The notes: a model not told the origin generated them from the sequence alone. Shown: positions 19,371 to 28,391, counted from the stretch's first letter. The stretch is DNA of 64,000 bases from Ignavibacteria bacterium (GCA_013298775.1 JAAFIV010000017.1:29813-93812), one strand, 5' to 3'. Program-made: numbers and translations.

Positions 19371-20021
19371 ATGCCCTCTCTGACCAATGACCAAACAACC
19401 AATGCACCAATGACTCATTCCCCAATGACCATTCACCAACACCCGCTTATCCGCTACTTTGCAGCAATCACGCCGCTTACAAGCGAAGAAGCGGAAGCGA
19501 TTTACCACAGTATGGTTCTGCGCACCTATCCGAAAGACCATACGTTGCTTCGCGCTGGCGACGTGGCGGTGGAGAGCTATTTTGTGCTAAAAGGCTGTAT
19601 TCGTCAGTATTCCATGCTGGATGGCGTTGAAAAAATCAATGCTTTTTTCACCGAAAATGATTGGGTGCTGTCCTTGAATAGTCTGGATGCACCCAGCTAC
19701 GCACCGCACTACTGGACGTGTTGCGAAGAAACCACGCTTGTTCTCGGCAATGACAATGGCGCAAATGCTCTCTTTGCACAATTCCCAAAGTTTGAAATGA
19801 TTGCCCGAAAAATCTTGGAAAATACTCTCTTTCAGCAGCAGCACACAATGGCGCGATACAGCACCGAAAGCCCCGAAGAGCGTTACCAGAACTTGCTTTC
19901 AGCGCGTCCAGATTTATTCCAACGCTTGCCACAGTACCAGATTGCAAGCTACATCGGCGTTCAGCCAGAATCCTTGAGCAGAATTCGCAAGCGATTACAC
20001 GAGCGGAAGAATGTTCGTTAA
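19371..20021 (+). CDS. Crp/Fnr-family transcriptional regulator
   Basis: The 216-residue product has a cyclic-nucleotide-binding-like domain at about 25-135 (LRAGDVAVESYFVLKGCIRQY, FFTENDWVLSLNSL) and a short C-terminal helix-turn-helix at about 175-210 (LPQYQIASYIGVQPESLSRIRKRL), the form common in Bacteroidota. The effector is unknown. The first 19 residues are T/N/Q/M-rich (TNDQTTNAPMTHSPMT) and derive from an accaatgac-type repeat, so the real start may be the ATG at 19410 or 19428. It is flanked by two DUF4386 genes. Confidence 0.88.
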   Translation: MPSLTNDQTTNAPMTHSPMTIHQHPLIRYFAAITPLTSEEAEAIYHSMVLRTYPKDHTLLRAGDVAVESYFVLKGCIRQYSMLDGVEKINAFFTENDWVLSLNSLDAPSYAPHYWTCCEETTLVLGNDNGANALFAQFPKFEMIARKILENTLFQQQHTMARYSTESPEERYQNLLSARPDLFQRLPQYQIASYIGVQPESLSRIRKRLHERKNVR

Positions 20022-20030
20022 AGCAAGTAT

Positions 20031-20792
20031 TTACACAGCTTTCACGGGAGAATGAAGCACAGAAGCAGGAACGCCTTTCACCAACAGCCACATCCCTAAC
20101 GCAATTTCACACAAGCCGCCCGGCACAGCGCACATCACGCCGACAGCAATGCCGAAGCATTCCAACACAGCACCAACAAGCAGAACCACATAGCCTGCAA
20201 GCAGCATGAGTGCAAGCGGCGCGGGGACAACGCGTGCAGCGCGAAGCACGTGACAAAAACCAATACTGCCGAGCGCGAGTGCCATCATTCCTACTTGATA
20301 CGACCAATAATTTACCTTTTGCAAGAGAAGCGAAAGCGTGTGCAAATGCAGGAAATACGCTTCTTTCGAGGATAATTGCTCCGCTCCAGCAAACGAATAT
20401 CTCCCATAGTTTGCGTATTCCTCGCTCAGGAAAAGAATCGCCAATAGCGCAACAATGCCCACTGCCGTAAACACTGCTTCAACACTGCGCCCAACGACAT
20501 AACTTATTCCTGCAAAACTATTCCATTTCGATAGAAGCGGAAAAAATAATATTCCGAGCAACGCCACTGCAACCGAGTTCGCCAGCATGAGCAATGCGCC
20601 CACAATGTATTGAATTTTACCAGCCTGAAGAGCCGATAAATACTGGCTTATAGCCTGTATTCCGTTTTGTCCTGTGCTTGGAGTTGAGCTTTGTAAAAGT
20701 GCGTCCATGAGCGCGTTTCCGCCGCCATACGCAAAAAAGACGATAAGAAATAAAAAGCCGCAAAGCCTCGCCGTTGCTTGGGTAAAGGGCAT
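20031..20792 (-). CDS. DUF4386 family integral membrane protein (second copy)
   Basis: This 253-residue polytopic membrane protein has FFAYGGGNALMDALL near residue 20, SFAGISYVVGRSVEAVFTAVG near 93-113 and the C-terminal block LCEIALGMWLLVKGV, homologous to the DUF4386 protein at 18596-19306. It ends 10 bases from the convergent regulator gene. The function is unknown. The two copies differ enough to be old paralogues. Confidence 0.82.
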   Translation of the reverse strand: MPFTQATARLCGFLFLIVFFAYGGGNALMDALLQSSTPSTGQNGIQAISQYLSALQAGKIQYIVGALLMLANSVAVALLGILFFPLLSKWNSFAGISYVVGRSVEAVFTAVGIVALLAILFLSEEYANYGRYSFAGAEQLSSKEAYFLHLHTLSLLLQKVNYWSYQVGMMALALGSIGFCHVLRAARVVPAPLALMLLAGYVVLLVGAVLECFGIAVGVMCAVPGGLCEIALGMWLLVKGVPASVLHSPVKAV

Positions 20793-21008
20793 ATTGCCTC
20801 TGAGGAATTATTGGTACATTGGTTGGTGAATTTGTGATGATACAAAATTACACCACAGGAGAAGCAATGTCATTGACCTCAGTTAAGAAGTGCAAGCAGG
20901 ATTACTTGGAATACAAAAAAGCCTGAGGAAGCAGTAAGAACGACCTGAATTCACGCGAATATTCACATTAATATTCACGTTGGTATGTACCTCATTTTTC
21001 GCACTGAA

Positions 21009-21764
21009 CTATGCTGCAACAGGCTTCCAGCCAAGCTCGGCAGCAAGTGTGTAGCGAGGATGCTCTTGTGGAATAAACACCTTGTTGGGACTATTTTCCA
21101 CTTGAAAAACGGTGTAGTTTGGCAAAGGAAAATCTATCTGTGTGTGCGTAATTTCGGCTTGAATAATCGGGCGATAGTGTGCTAGAATTTTTGCTGCTCC
21201 TTGCAACACCTGATTTTCTGCGCCTTCGGCATCAATTTTCAAAAAATCGAACCGCGTCAGTTTTTCCCACGCGAACAAATCGTCGAGCGCAACAACCAAT
21301 GACGATAACGCTTGTGCAGAAGCATCGTGCTTCACAAGACTGAATTCGTGCGGCTTTTCAGAATTCATCCAGAACATACTTGTTTCGGTGCGCTCACCTG
21401 CACACAGATTACGGATGCGAAGATTGCTAAAACGATTCGCCTGCGCACTTTTAAACAAGACGGCAAGCACATCGGGGAATGGCTCCAAAGCCAGCACTGT
21501 TCCTGTTCCTGCAAGATGTTGAGCAGCTTTAATGCTATAAATTCCTGTATTCGCCCCTACATCAATCATCACACTTTCTGGCGCGAGAAATTTCGTAAAA
21601 TGTTTGTACTCTGGCTCAATTTCATCACGCCAAACGTAGATTCCACGACCACCAAAACCCGCTTTATTCTGCCCGTAAATGATTGCACCATTTGACAATC
21701 GTGTTTTCAGAAGTTGTGCGCGTGGACTGAGCGCCACGCGGATTTTGCGCAAAAATTCCATCAT
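21009..21764 (-). CDS. FkbM-family methyltransferase
   Basis: This 251-residue protein contains the SAM-binding motif MIDVGANTGIYSI and the FkbM hallmarks VLALEPFPDV and FDFLKIDAEGAENQVLQGA. Members O-methylate sugars, polyketides or other small molecules. The target cannot be told here. The frame is open upstream to 21872, but residues there are encoded by spacer sequence. The MM pair at 21761-21764 gives the family start. No polysaccharide cluster surrounds it. Confidence 0.88.
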   Translation of the reverse strand: MMEFLRKIRVALSPRAQLLKTRLSNGAIIYGQNKAGFGGRGIYVWRDEIEPEYKHFTKFLAPESVMIDVGANTGIYSIKAAQHLAGTGTVLALEPFPDVLAVLFKSAQANRFSNLRIRNLCAGERTETSMFWMNSEKPHEFSLVKHDASAQALSSLVVALDDLFAWEKLTRFDFLKIDAEGAENQVLQGAAKILAHYRPIIQAEITHTQIDFPLPNYTVFQVENSPNKVFIPQEHPRYTLAAELGWKPVAA

Positions 21765-21871
21765 TGGTTTATCCGTTATTGGAGGAGAAAGCTGTGAAAA
21801 AATATGAAAAAATGGAACAATTCGTCCGGCAGCATAGACACTTCGTAACTCGTCAGGTCTTGGTTTTCCCA

Positions 21872-21968
21872 TCCTACTATTTCTTCATAGGAGAACGGGT
21901 TTCATGGTATATGTTCCGCGAAACCTATTTTCGCGAAAAACCCGTTCTACGCTTAGGAAAGTGTAGGA
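21872..21968. repeat. Family E long imperfect hairpin
   Basis: The left arm (21872-21902, tcctact...aacgggttt) and the right arm (21938-21968, aaacccgttct...gtagga) are inverted copies over 31 bases with about eight mismatches. The inner loop carries a second small inverted pair (ttccgcgaaa / tttcgcgaaa). It lies between yqgE and the FkbM gene. It is seen once in this window. Confidence 0.75.
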
Positions 21969-22052
21969 CGGTAAGACTGACCAGTTACGACACTTCTTGA
22001 ATTCAAGCTCTTATCTGTGCCACAAAAACGAGCATTTTGCAAAAGTCTCACC

Positions 22053-22610
22053 TTAATTCAATGACGGATGCTCAGGCGTTCCCGCAATGATATGATATTC
22101 CCCGCCAAGGCTCGCCACCACACGCGACCAGAGGTTTTTATGCGCCTCATCGAACAGAAGTTTTGTGCTAGATTCCGTGAGAATCCATGATTTTTCTGCA
22201 ATTTCCCCCGCTAATTGCTCTTCACTCCAGCCTGCATAGCCCACAAAGAAGCGGATATCCTCGTTCGTCGCGCCGCCAGAGACAAACATTTCCATGAGCG
22301 CGTCAAATTGTCCGCCCCAAAAAATTCCATCGGCAATTTCCAACGCACCCGGAATCACTGTACCAATGCGGTGGACACAATGCAAGGTGTCGTTCTGGCA
22401 CGGACCGCCCCAGTACAAAGGCGCGTCGAAACCGCGTGTTTCGTCGGGCAAAATGTCAATTAAGGTTTGCTGCAAGGGGCGATTTATCACGTATCCGAGC
22501 GTTCCTGAGCTTTCGTGCTGCGCAAGGAATATCACCGACCGCTTGAAATTCGGGTCGGTGAGCGTATGCGCTGCCGCCAAGACTATGCCAGGTGCGGGGT
22601 GGAGGTTCAT
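22053..22610 (-). CDS. YqgE/AlgH family protein (DUF179)
   Basis: This 185-residue protein matches the UPF0301 family: PGIVLAAAHTLTDPNFKRSVIFLAQH near the N-terminus, GTLGYVINRPL, the stretch YWGGPCQNDTLHCVHR, and FFVGYAGWSEEQLAGEI. AlgH-type proteins are cytoplasmic, widely conserved and of unsettled function. The neighbours def and a HAD hydrolase lie upstream on the same strand with 36- and 24-base gaps, so the three probably form an operon. Confidence 0.93.
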   Translation of the reverse strand: MNLHPAPGIVLAAAHTLTDPNFKRSVIFLAQHESSGTLGYVINRPLQQTLIDILPDETRGFDAPLYWGGPCQNDTLHCVHRIGTVIPGALEIADGIFWGGQFDALMEMFVSGGATNEDIRFFVGYAGWSEEQLAGEIAEKSWILTESSTKLLFDEAHKNLWSRVVASLGGEYHIIAGTPEHPSLN

Positions 22611-22646
22611 TGCGTGATAGGGTGAATTGTACGGAATGTACGGACT

Positions 22647-23249
22647 CTATTTTTTCTTTTTCCGACGCTGCGGATGCTTCTGCTCCAAATACACAGGATA
22701 TTCCGCTTCCGCTTGCCCAAGCTGGATGCGGCGGAGCTTCGGGTGCGCCATTGCGCGGCGCATGGGGCTTAATCGCTCGAAAAAATATACGCCGTTCAAA
22801 TGGTCTATTTCGTGCTGCATCACGCGGGAAAGCAAGCCGTCTGCTTCCAAGCGGTGTTCCTTCATGTCGAGGTCGTAGAAACGCACTTGAATCCCTGTCG
22901 GGCGCGTAACCTTGTCGCGGAAGGTCGGCAAGCTAAGGCAACCTTCTTCAAAATCTTCCTTCTGCTCGGAAAATGCTTCAATGACGGGATTGATAAGCAC
23001 GAGCGGCGGGGTTTTATGCGCCTTCTTGCCGCTTTTGAGGTCGTCTTCTTCCAAGTCGCCAATGTCTATCACGGTTATCGCGTGTTCGCTGCCGACTTGA
23101 TTGGCTGCAAGCCCGATTCCATCGGCATTGTTCATGGTTTCAAACAAGTTTTTTACAAAGAGTTTTATCTCGCCGGTCATCTCTGCAACGGGCGTGGATA
23201 CTTGCTTTAGAATAGGATGGTCGAAGGTGTAGATGGGAAGAATTGCCAT
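22647..23249 (-). CDS. def: Peptide deformylase
   Basis: Def removes the N-formyl group from new polypeptides. The 200-residue product has the three metal-site motifs GIGLAANQVG (near 45), EGCLSLP (near 105) and QHEIDHLNGV (near 150), where Cys and two His bind the metal and Glu is catalytic. The C-terminus is extended and ends in a basic run (RRKKKK). Genes for a HAD hydrolase (upstream) and YqgE (downstream) are close on the same strand. Confidence 0.97.
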   Translation of the reverse strand: MAILPIYTFDHPILKQVSTPVAEMTGEIKLFVKNLFETMNNADGIGLAANQVGSEHAITVIDIGDLEEDDLKSGKKAHKTPPLVLINPVIEAFSEQKEDFEEGCLSLPTFRDKVTRPTGIQVRFYDLDMKEHRLEADGLLSRVMQHEIDHLNGVYFFERLSPMRRAMAHPKLRRIQLGQAEAEYPVYLEQKHPQRRKKKK

Positions 23250-23273
23250 AAAAATTGTGCAAAGAGTGAGTAT

Positions 23274-23957
23274 TTATGCGTCTTTCTGGGCGGTGATGAT
23301 ATTCAACAAATCCGCAATATCATTCAAAATAAAATCTGCCACAACGTTCTGATTGCCAAAGGAATCGCCGTAGCGAGCAAATGCGGTCTGCATTCCGACG
23401 TTTTTCGCGCCAACCATATCGCGCTCCGCCCAATCGCCGACCATGATTGCGTTTTGCGGCTCTACGCCGAGTTTGGCGAGTGCGGTCAGAAAGGGCTTGG
23501 GGCTTGGCTTGCGCTCTTTGGTGTCGTCGAAGGTAACAACAACATCAAAAAAGTGATGAAAATTGATGTACGACAGGCGCAGCCATGCTTCGGGCGTTGG
23601 CGCGTCCGAAACAACGGCGAGTTTGATATTACGCTTCATGAGTTCAATCACCGTCGCCGTTGCGTGTGGGTACGGCTTCAAGGATGCCTCACGCGCCCGA
23701 CGATAGGCAATGATGCCCGCCGAAAGGATTTTGTAATCCACGCGCCCCAATGTTTCCTGCAAAAGCTGGTCGAAGACGCGCTGATACTCAATTCCCTGCT
23801 CATTGTAAATACGGTCAATCTGCGATTTTATTTGCTCGAAAGTGAGGTCGAATCCCGCATCAATCATTGCCGTCACTGCCGCATCAATGGCGGTGCGCTT
23901 CATTGCCATAAAATCAACGAGCGTATTGTCGAGGTCGAATACAACAGCTTTTATCAT
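23274..23957 (-). CDS. HAD-superfamily hydrolase
   Basis: The start at ATG 23955-23957 gives MIKAVVFDLDNTLVD, where D8 and D10 of DLDNT are the nucleophile and acid. The 227 residues also show VVSDAPTPEAW (motif II), RKPSPKPF (motif III, Lys) and MVGDWAERDMVGAKNVGMQTAFARYG (motif IV), with a helical cap between. It is likely a small-metabolite phosphatase of the YjjG/phosphoglycolate type. The substrate cannot be assigned. Confidence 0.9.
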   Translation of the reverse strand: MIKAVVFDLDNTLVDFMAMKRTAIDAAVTAMIDAGFDLTFEQIKSQIDRIYNEQGIEYQRVFDQLLQETLGRVDYKILSAGIIAYRRAREASLKPYPHATATVIELMKRNIKLAVVSDAPTPEAWLRLSYINFHHFFDVVVTFDDTKERKPSPKPFLTALAKLGVEPQNAIMVGDWAERDMVGAKNVGMQTAFARYGDSFGNQNVVADFILNDIADLLNIITAQKDA

Positions 23958-24028
23958 ACAATTTGGTGAAGAAGTGAGAAAAGACACGTTTGATGCGAAG
24001 AAACAAGTATTGATGAGGCTTTCAGGCT

Positions 24029-25033
24029 CTACTGCACACGGAACGTAAAGGTGATAAACCCAACCATTTCCTTCGTTTCCTGCAAAGGATTGAACTGCCA
24101 ACGCCGAAGAGCTTCGATAGCTGCTCGCTCCAAGAGCGGGTCACCTTTTTGCATGGGCAGAATCACGCCTACCGTGCCGTTGGGATTCACCGTAAAGCGG
24201 ATTTTTATTTGCGTAGAAGTGTTCATGCCTGCCGGATATTTGGGCAATTCTTTGTGCAGCACAACGCGATTGCCGCCGCCGCCCCATTCCAAGCCATATC
24301 CCTGACCACGTCCCGCACCTGAACCAAAACGTCCTAAACCTTCCGCATCAGGACTGGTGCTGCCTTGCTGCGTCCCGACGCTTGTTTTTTGTGGCGTGGA
24401 ATTACTTGCAAGTGTCGTACTTTCTTGCTTCGGCGCAGGTTCTTGCTTGGTATTATCTGGTTTTTCGTTATTCGTTTTTTCGGATGCCTTTGCACGCTCT
24501 TCTTGAACAGGCTTCGTAAAGCTGGGCTGCGTGTATTCACGCGGCTTTGCGGCTGTTGTTGCGCTGGCGAGTGTCTTAGGCGTGGTGGCAGGAGCCGTGG
24601 TTGTCGGAGGAGTTGGCGGTGGTGTGGCTTTCGTGGTCATTTGTGCTGGTGCTTTTGCCGCATCAGCAAGGCTTTGTGCGGGCGCGGGGGCTTTCGTGGC
24701 TGTGCCTTCGGTGGACAAATTCCCTTTATTTGCCTCGCTGGAGCCAACAACGCCATACTCCAAAAGCTGAATCGGAATCGTTACGCGCTCTTCGCGGCGG
24801 ACGTAGGGCGTAATATCTATCACACTTATTCCAATGAGCAAGAGCAGCAAGACCGACATTGCCAGCACCGAACCAGCAATGGTGTGATTCCGCCGCCGCT
24901 CGGTATGGTACATCCCCTGCAACTCCCGTTCCAAGCGCACCCGTGCGAGAGAACGCACTTTTACTGGTGCGTCTTCTGCGCTTGTTTCTCCGCTCATTTC
25001 GAGGGAGCGATATGCTGCAATGTCTGATTCCAT
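24029..25033 (-). CDS. TonB-family energy-transducer protein
   Basis: The 334-residue product has a cytoplasmic N-terminus, one membrane helix at about 50-71, a long Ala/Pro/Thr/Lys-rich linker (100-235) and a C-terminal TonB domain (LPKYPAGMNTSTQIKIRFTVNPNGTV, AAIEALRRWQFNPL). TonB proteins carry proton-motive energy to outer-membrane receptors. No ExbB/ExbD genes are adjacent. The frame extends to 25111, but those residues (MPLYLWERGWGEGK) are translated from a family D repeat, so the ATG at 25031-25033 is preferred. Confidence 0.9.
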   Translation of the reverse strand: MESDIAAYRSLEMSGETSAEDAPVKVRSLARVRLERELQGMYHTERRRNHTIAGSVLAMSVLLLLLIGISVIDITPYVRREERVTIPIQLLEYGVVGSSEANKGNLSTEGTATKAPAPAQSLADAAKAPAQMTTKATPPPTPPTTTAPATTPKTLASATTAAKPREYTQPSFTKPVQEERAKASEKTNNEKPDNTKQEPAPKQESTTLASNSTPQKTSVGTQQGSTSPDAEGLGRFGSGAGRGQGYGLEWGGGGNRVVLHKELPKYPAGMNTSTQIKIRFTVNPNGTVGVILPMQKGDPLLERAAIEALRRWQFNPLQETKEMVGFITFTFRVQ

Positions 25034-25074
25034 GCGGGTTTGAAGAGGCGATGCCGTTACGTTAAGTGCTTTTC

Positions 25075-25175
25075 CCTCACCCCAACCCCTCTCCCAGAGG
25101 TAGAGGGGCAAGACGTAGAACTAGTTTCCCTCGCCCCTTGGGAGAAGGTCGCTCACAGAGCGGGGTGAGGGCTTA
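25075..25175. repeat. Family D repeat, copy 3
   Basis: Ccctcaccccaacccctctcccagagg...aggggc is mirrored by ccctcgccccttgggagaagg...ggggtgaggg. It sits between the rhomboid and TonB genes. The repeat reads through into the 5' end of the TonB frame and creates a false upstream start there. Confidence 0.85.
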
Positions 25176-25213
25176 ACGTAATGACATTGATTTGAAGAGG
25201 TAGTTATCAATCC

Positions 25214-25825
25214 TTACAATGCAAACGGGTCTTTCGGCGTTGCGCTGGAAACCGCACCACTTGTGCCGCGCAAGGCAGCGAGGTCTTTTTGTGAAAATCC
25301 AAAAATGCTTCCGCAAATACCGCCTAAAATATGAGCGAATTGTGAAACATTATCCATTTGGAGCGAGTTATAGATTTCTTTGCCCAGAAACAACACAACA
25401 ATTATCACGAAAGTAAGCGGGATGCGTCCTTGCTTTAAGTTCGCAAAGGAACTGAGCAATATCATCATAAACACGATGCCGCTCGCACCCATAAGACCAG
25501 TCGAGAAGAAGAAATTGTTTAAAAGCGAGGTGATAAGTGCTGTCATTGTAATCATTATGACCATATTCTGCGAACCGTATTTTTCTTCCAAGAGCGGTCC
25601 GACAAGCAGAATAATCGTGAAATTGCCAAATAAATGGTCCCAATTCGCATGACCAAAGACGTGCGAGAACAACCGAAAATACGTGCTAAGGTCTGACCAC
25701 GACAAGCCCGGCTGCGTCGAGAACCAATACGCAAGCGCACCACCAGTCGAATTCGCAGCAACCATGACTGCCGCAGAAATGAGTGTGAAGGTGAGTACCA
25801 CAGGGGCGTTGTAGTCAAGTTTCAT
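25214..25825 (-). CDS. Rhomboid-family intramembrane serine protease
   Basis: This 203-residue protein has about six membrane helices. The catalytic Ser sits in LMGASGIVFMM (GxSG, near residue 115) and the catalytic His in FAHILGGICGSIFGF (near residue 165). SHVFGHANWDHLFGNF near residue 54-69 is the conserved HxxxxHxxxN-type loop. It should cleave transmembrane segments in the inner membrane. No obvious substrate gene is adjacent. Confidence 0.92.
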   Translation of the reverse strand: MKLDYNAPVVLTFTLISAAVMVAANSTGGALAYWFSTQPGLSWSDLSTYFRLFSHVFGHANWDHLFGNFTIILLVGPLLEEKYGSQNMVIMITMTALITSLLNNFFFSTGLMGASGIVFMMILLSSFANLKQGRIPLTFVIIVVLFLGKEIYNSLQMDNVSQFAHILGGICGSIFGFSQKDLAALRGTSGAVSSATPKDPFAL

Positions 25826-25890
25826 AGCGGTTTGCGGGTTGGTTTTGAGTGGGATTTTTTCGTGAATGGAACGAGTCGGTCATTCGGCAG

Positions 25891-25997
25891 GGAACGCGGA
25901 TGAAGCCCAGACTGAGAGGATTTTGAGGACTCTTGCTTTCCTTTCAAACATCTCAATTATCCTCGAAATCCTCTGAATCCTCAAAATCCGCGTTCCC
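25891..25997. repeat. Family A palindromic repeat, copy 3
   Basis: It begins ggaacgcggatgaagcccag and ends aaatccgcgttccc. The ends are the same as copies 1 and 2, but the interior differs (cctcgaaatcctctgaatcctc). It lies between the ferredoxin and rhomboid genes. Confidence 0.85.
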
Positions 25998-26029
25998 TAA
26001 TCAAGAACTGACCAAGTTCATTCTAAACA

Positions 26030-26344
26030 TCATTCTTCGTTCAATACTTTCATCACATTCTTTTTCACGCGCTTCCCCTTCGCAAGCTGCTTCCGCACGA
26101 GCTTTTGTGCGGCTTTTGGGGTCATGTCATTGTGCCATGTTCCGTCGGGATAGACCATCACCATCGGTCCTTGCTTGCACAAATGATTGCAATGCGTTTT
26201 GGTAAGATGAACAGACTTTTGCAAACGCTGCTCTTTTAGCTCGTGTTTGAGCGCGTCGTACACGTCTTCCGCGCCGTTTTTCTTGCACGAAGAACCGAAG
26301 CAACACAAAACATGACACGTGATTTTCTCAGCGTTGAGCGACAT
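26030..26344 (-). CDS. Thioredoxin-like [2Fe-2S] ferredoxin
   Basis: This 104-residue protein shows the thin-fold ferredoxin pattern: two N-terminal cysteines in CFGSSCKKNG and two more in HCNHLCKQGPMVMVYPDG, spaced as in the NuoE/Aquifex thioredoxin-like 2Fe-2S family. A basic C-terminal tail (KQLAKGKRVKKNV) follows. It probably passes electrons to an unidentified partner. It lies 52 bases downstream of gatA on the same strand. Confidence 0.87.
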   Translation of the reverse strand: MSLNAEKITCHVLCCFGSSCKKNGAEDVYDALKHELKEQRLQKSVHLTKTHCNHLCKQGPMVMVYPDGTWHNDMTPKAAQKLVRKQLAKGKRVKKNVMKVLNEE

Positions 26345-26395
26345 AGTTCAAGAAAAAAAATGGACAAATATTTCCCAGACATTTTCTCAACTCTA

Positions 26396-27811
26396 TCACG
26401 CACCAACAAGATGATATGCGATGTTCAGCAGTTTTGCTTCGTCGAAATGATTTGCTTGAAGCTGCATTCCAAGTGGCAGTCCATTCGTACTTGTTCCCAT
26501 CGGAAGGCTGATGCCGGGTACGCCCGCGAGATTTGCCGACACAGTAAAAATGTCCTCAAGGTACATTGCAAGCGGGTCGGCGAGCTTTTCACCGAGTTTG
26601 AAAGGCGGCGTTGGCGTTGCGGGCATGAGGAATACATCCGCTTCAGCAAACATTGCTTTGTAATCGTTGTAGATGAGGCGGCGTACTTTCAATGCCTTCG
26701 TGTAATAGGCATCGTAGTAGCCCGATGACAACACGTAATTGCCAATCATAATCCGCCGACGAACCTCGCTGCCGAAGCCTTGCGAGCGCGTTGCGGTTGT
26801 TACTTCGCCGTCTGCGCCGATTTTTCGCGCACCGTAGCGCACACCGTCGTAGCGAGAGAGATTCGATGCGGCTTCTGCGGTGGCAATGATGTAGTACGTC
26901 GGAATAAGTGCCGACATATACTTCATTTCATGCGAAACAACCTTCGCGCCCAGCGTTTTCAAGCGTTCCAGCGTTGCGTGATAGACGTTTAGCACATCTT
27001 CCGAGCAGCCTTGCAACTGCGATTCAGGCAAGACAGCAACCGTAAACGAGGCGGGAAGCGGGTTCTTGAGCGATTGTACAGTATTGTGTGGCTCGTAGTG
27101 TGCGCTTGTTGCGTCGTGGTCGTCGAAACCGCTTACGGCATCGTAGAGACGCGCTGTGTCTTCGACGCTTGTGCCAAATTGCCCGATTTGGTCCAGCGAC
27201 GAACCATACGCAACCAAGCCGTAGCGCGACACCCGCCCGTAGGTAGGTTTCATACCAACAACGCCGCAAAATGCCGCCGGAGTACGCACAGAACCGCCCG
27301 TATCCGAGCCAAGCGCAGTGTGGCACATTTTCGCCGCAACAGCCGCCGCAGAACCGCCTGAGGAGCCACCTGGCACATATTCCTGATTCACAGGATTTTT
27401 TACTGCACCAAAGGCAGAATTTTCATTCGATGAACCCATTGCAAATTCATCCAAATTCGCTTTGCCAACAATCACCGCGCCCGCCGCTTTCAAGCGTTGA
27501 ACGGCGGTTGCATCATAGACGGGAACGAAGTTTTCCAGAATTTTTGAGCCACACGTCGTGCGCGTTCCTTTGGTAGAAATATTATCCTTCACAGCAACAA
27601 CCATGCCCTCAAGCGGTCGTGCGGTGCCGTTTTGAAAGCGTTGGTCGCTCTCCGAAGCTGCCGCACGGGCTTCATCGGCAGAAGTGCTGAGAAGCGCGTT
27701 AATACTGGGGTTTACGGCATCAATCGTTGAAAGGAATGTTTCCAAAGTTTTGGCGCACGTGGTGGTGTTTGCTTCGCGCTCGGTGCGGAATTGCGTGTAG
27801 GAAGTGTTCAT
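26396..27811 (-). CDS. gatA: Asp-tRNA(Asn)/Glu-tRNA(Gln) amidotransferase subunit A
   Basis: GatA is the amidase subunit that releases ammonia from glutamine for GatB to amidate mischarged tRNAs. The 471-residue product has the amidase signature with the Ser-cisSer-Lys triad: VVAVKDNIS near 70-78, PGGSSGGSAAAVAA near 145-158, and ALGSDTGGSVRTPAAFCG near 165-182. The frame opens one TTG codon earlier, but the ATG at 27809-27811 is chosen. gatB and gatC are not in the window. tatB lies 40 bases upstream. Confidence 0.96.
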   Translation of the reverse strand: MNTSYTQFRTEREANTTTCAKTLETFLSTIDAVNPSINALLSTSADEARAAASESDQRFQNGTARPLEGMVVAVKDNISTKGTRTTCGSKILENFVPVYDATAVQRLKAAGAVIVGKANLDEFAMGSSNENSAFGAVKNPVNQEYVPGGSSGGSAAAVAAKMCHTALGSDTGGSVRTPAAFCGVVGMKPTYGRVSRYGLVAYGSSLDQIGQFGTSVEDTARLYDAVSGFDDHDATSAHYEPHNTVQSLKNPLPASFTVAVLPESQLQGCSEDVLNVYHATLERLKTLGAKVVSHEMKYMSALIPTYYIIATAEAASNLSRYDGVRYGARKIGADGEVTTATRSQGFGSEVRRRIMIGNYVLSSGYYDAYYTKALKVRRLIYNDYKAMFAEADVFLMPATPTPPFKLGEKLADPLAMYLEDIFTVSANLAGVPGISLPMGTSTNGLPLGMQLQANHFDEAKLLNIAYHLVGA

Positions 27812-27851
27812 CAAATTCGGTAAGGTAAAAGATAGTGAAAGCTGCTGAAAT

Positions 27852-28214
27852 CTATTGCGCCACCGAGCCTTCTGGCGGGCGAATCTGCATCATTGGTGTT
27901 GTTGCCTCTGGCTCTACTACTGTGCTTTGTGCTTCGGAAGCGGGCGGTTGAATTGGCTCAAGCGTGTGATGAATGACGGATTTAGGTTTGTCAATATCAT
28001 CCACGCTTTTGATTTCCTTTTGTACATCCTGCACAGTTTCTTCAATTTCATCGGAAATGGCGTTCAAATTACGCTGAAAATCGGTCTGCGCACGGCGTAT
28101 GTGCGCCATTCCTTTGCCGAAAGAACGCGCTAATTCGGGCAATTTGCTTGGTCCGAAGAGCAGCAACACTGCCATCAAAATGAGTAAAAGTTCACCGCCG
28201 CCAACGTCGAACAT
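27852..28214 (-). CDS. tatB: TatB-like twin-arginine translocase subunit
   Basis: The 120-residue product has one N-terminal membrane helix (ELLLILMAVLLLFGP), the hinge FGPSKLPELARSFGKG, an amphipathic helix and a long acidic cytoplasmic tail, which is the TatB layout. With TatA and TatC it exports folded proteins. tatA is encoded 177 bases upstream. tatC is not in the window. TatA/TatB separation by sequence alone is not certain in this phylum. Confidence 0.88.
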   Translation of the reverse strand: MFDVGGGELLLILMAVLLLFGPSKLPELARSFGKGMAHIRRAQTDFQRNLNAISDEIEETVQDVQKEIKSVDDIDKPKSVIHHTLEPIQPPASEAQSTVVEPEATTPMMQIRPPEGSVAQ

Positions 28215-28279
28215 AGTTTTTTAAGAAGAGGAAAGTTATGCTGTTTAAATTTTTTGTCGTCTGTGCTATGAAAAATCAC

Positions 28280-28390
28280 ACATTACGTGGCACAGATATT
28301 CTTGTCTGTGAGTGTTAGCGCGGGTTTCAGAGGATAAACACAGACAAGAATGTCTGTGCCACTAAGTGATTTTGGACATTCCGTAATGTT
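28280..28390. repeat. Family B repeat, copy 2 (tatA-tatB spacer)
   Basis: Gtggcacagatattcttgtctgtg at 28287-28310 and cacagacaagaatgtctgtgccac at 28339-28362 are inverted copies, each itself palindromic. The interior agtgttagcgcgggtttcagagg matches copy 6 (58.58 kb) read on the other strand. Outer words acattacg / cgtaatgt extend the inverted repeat. Confidence 0.88.
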
Positions 28391-28391
28391 C

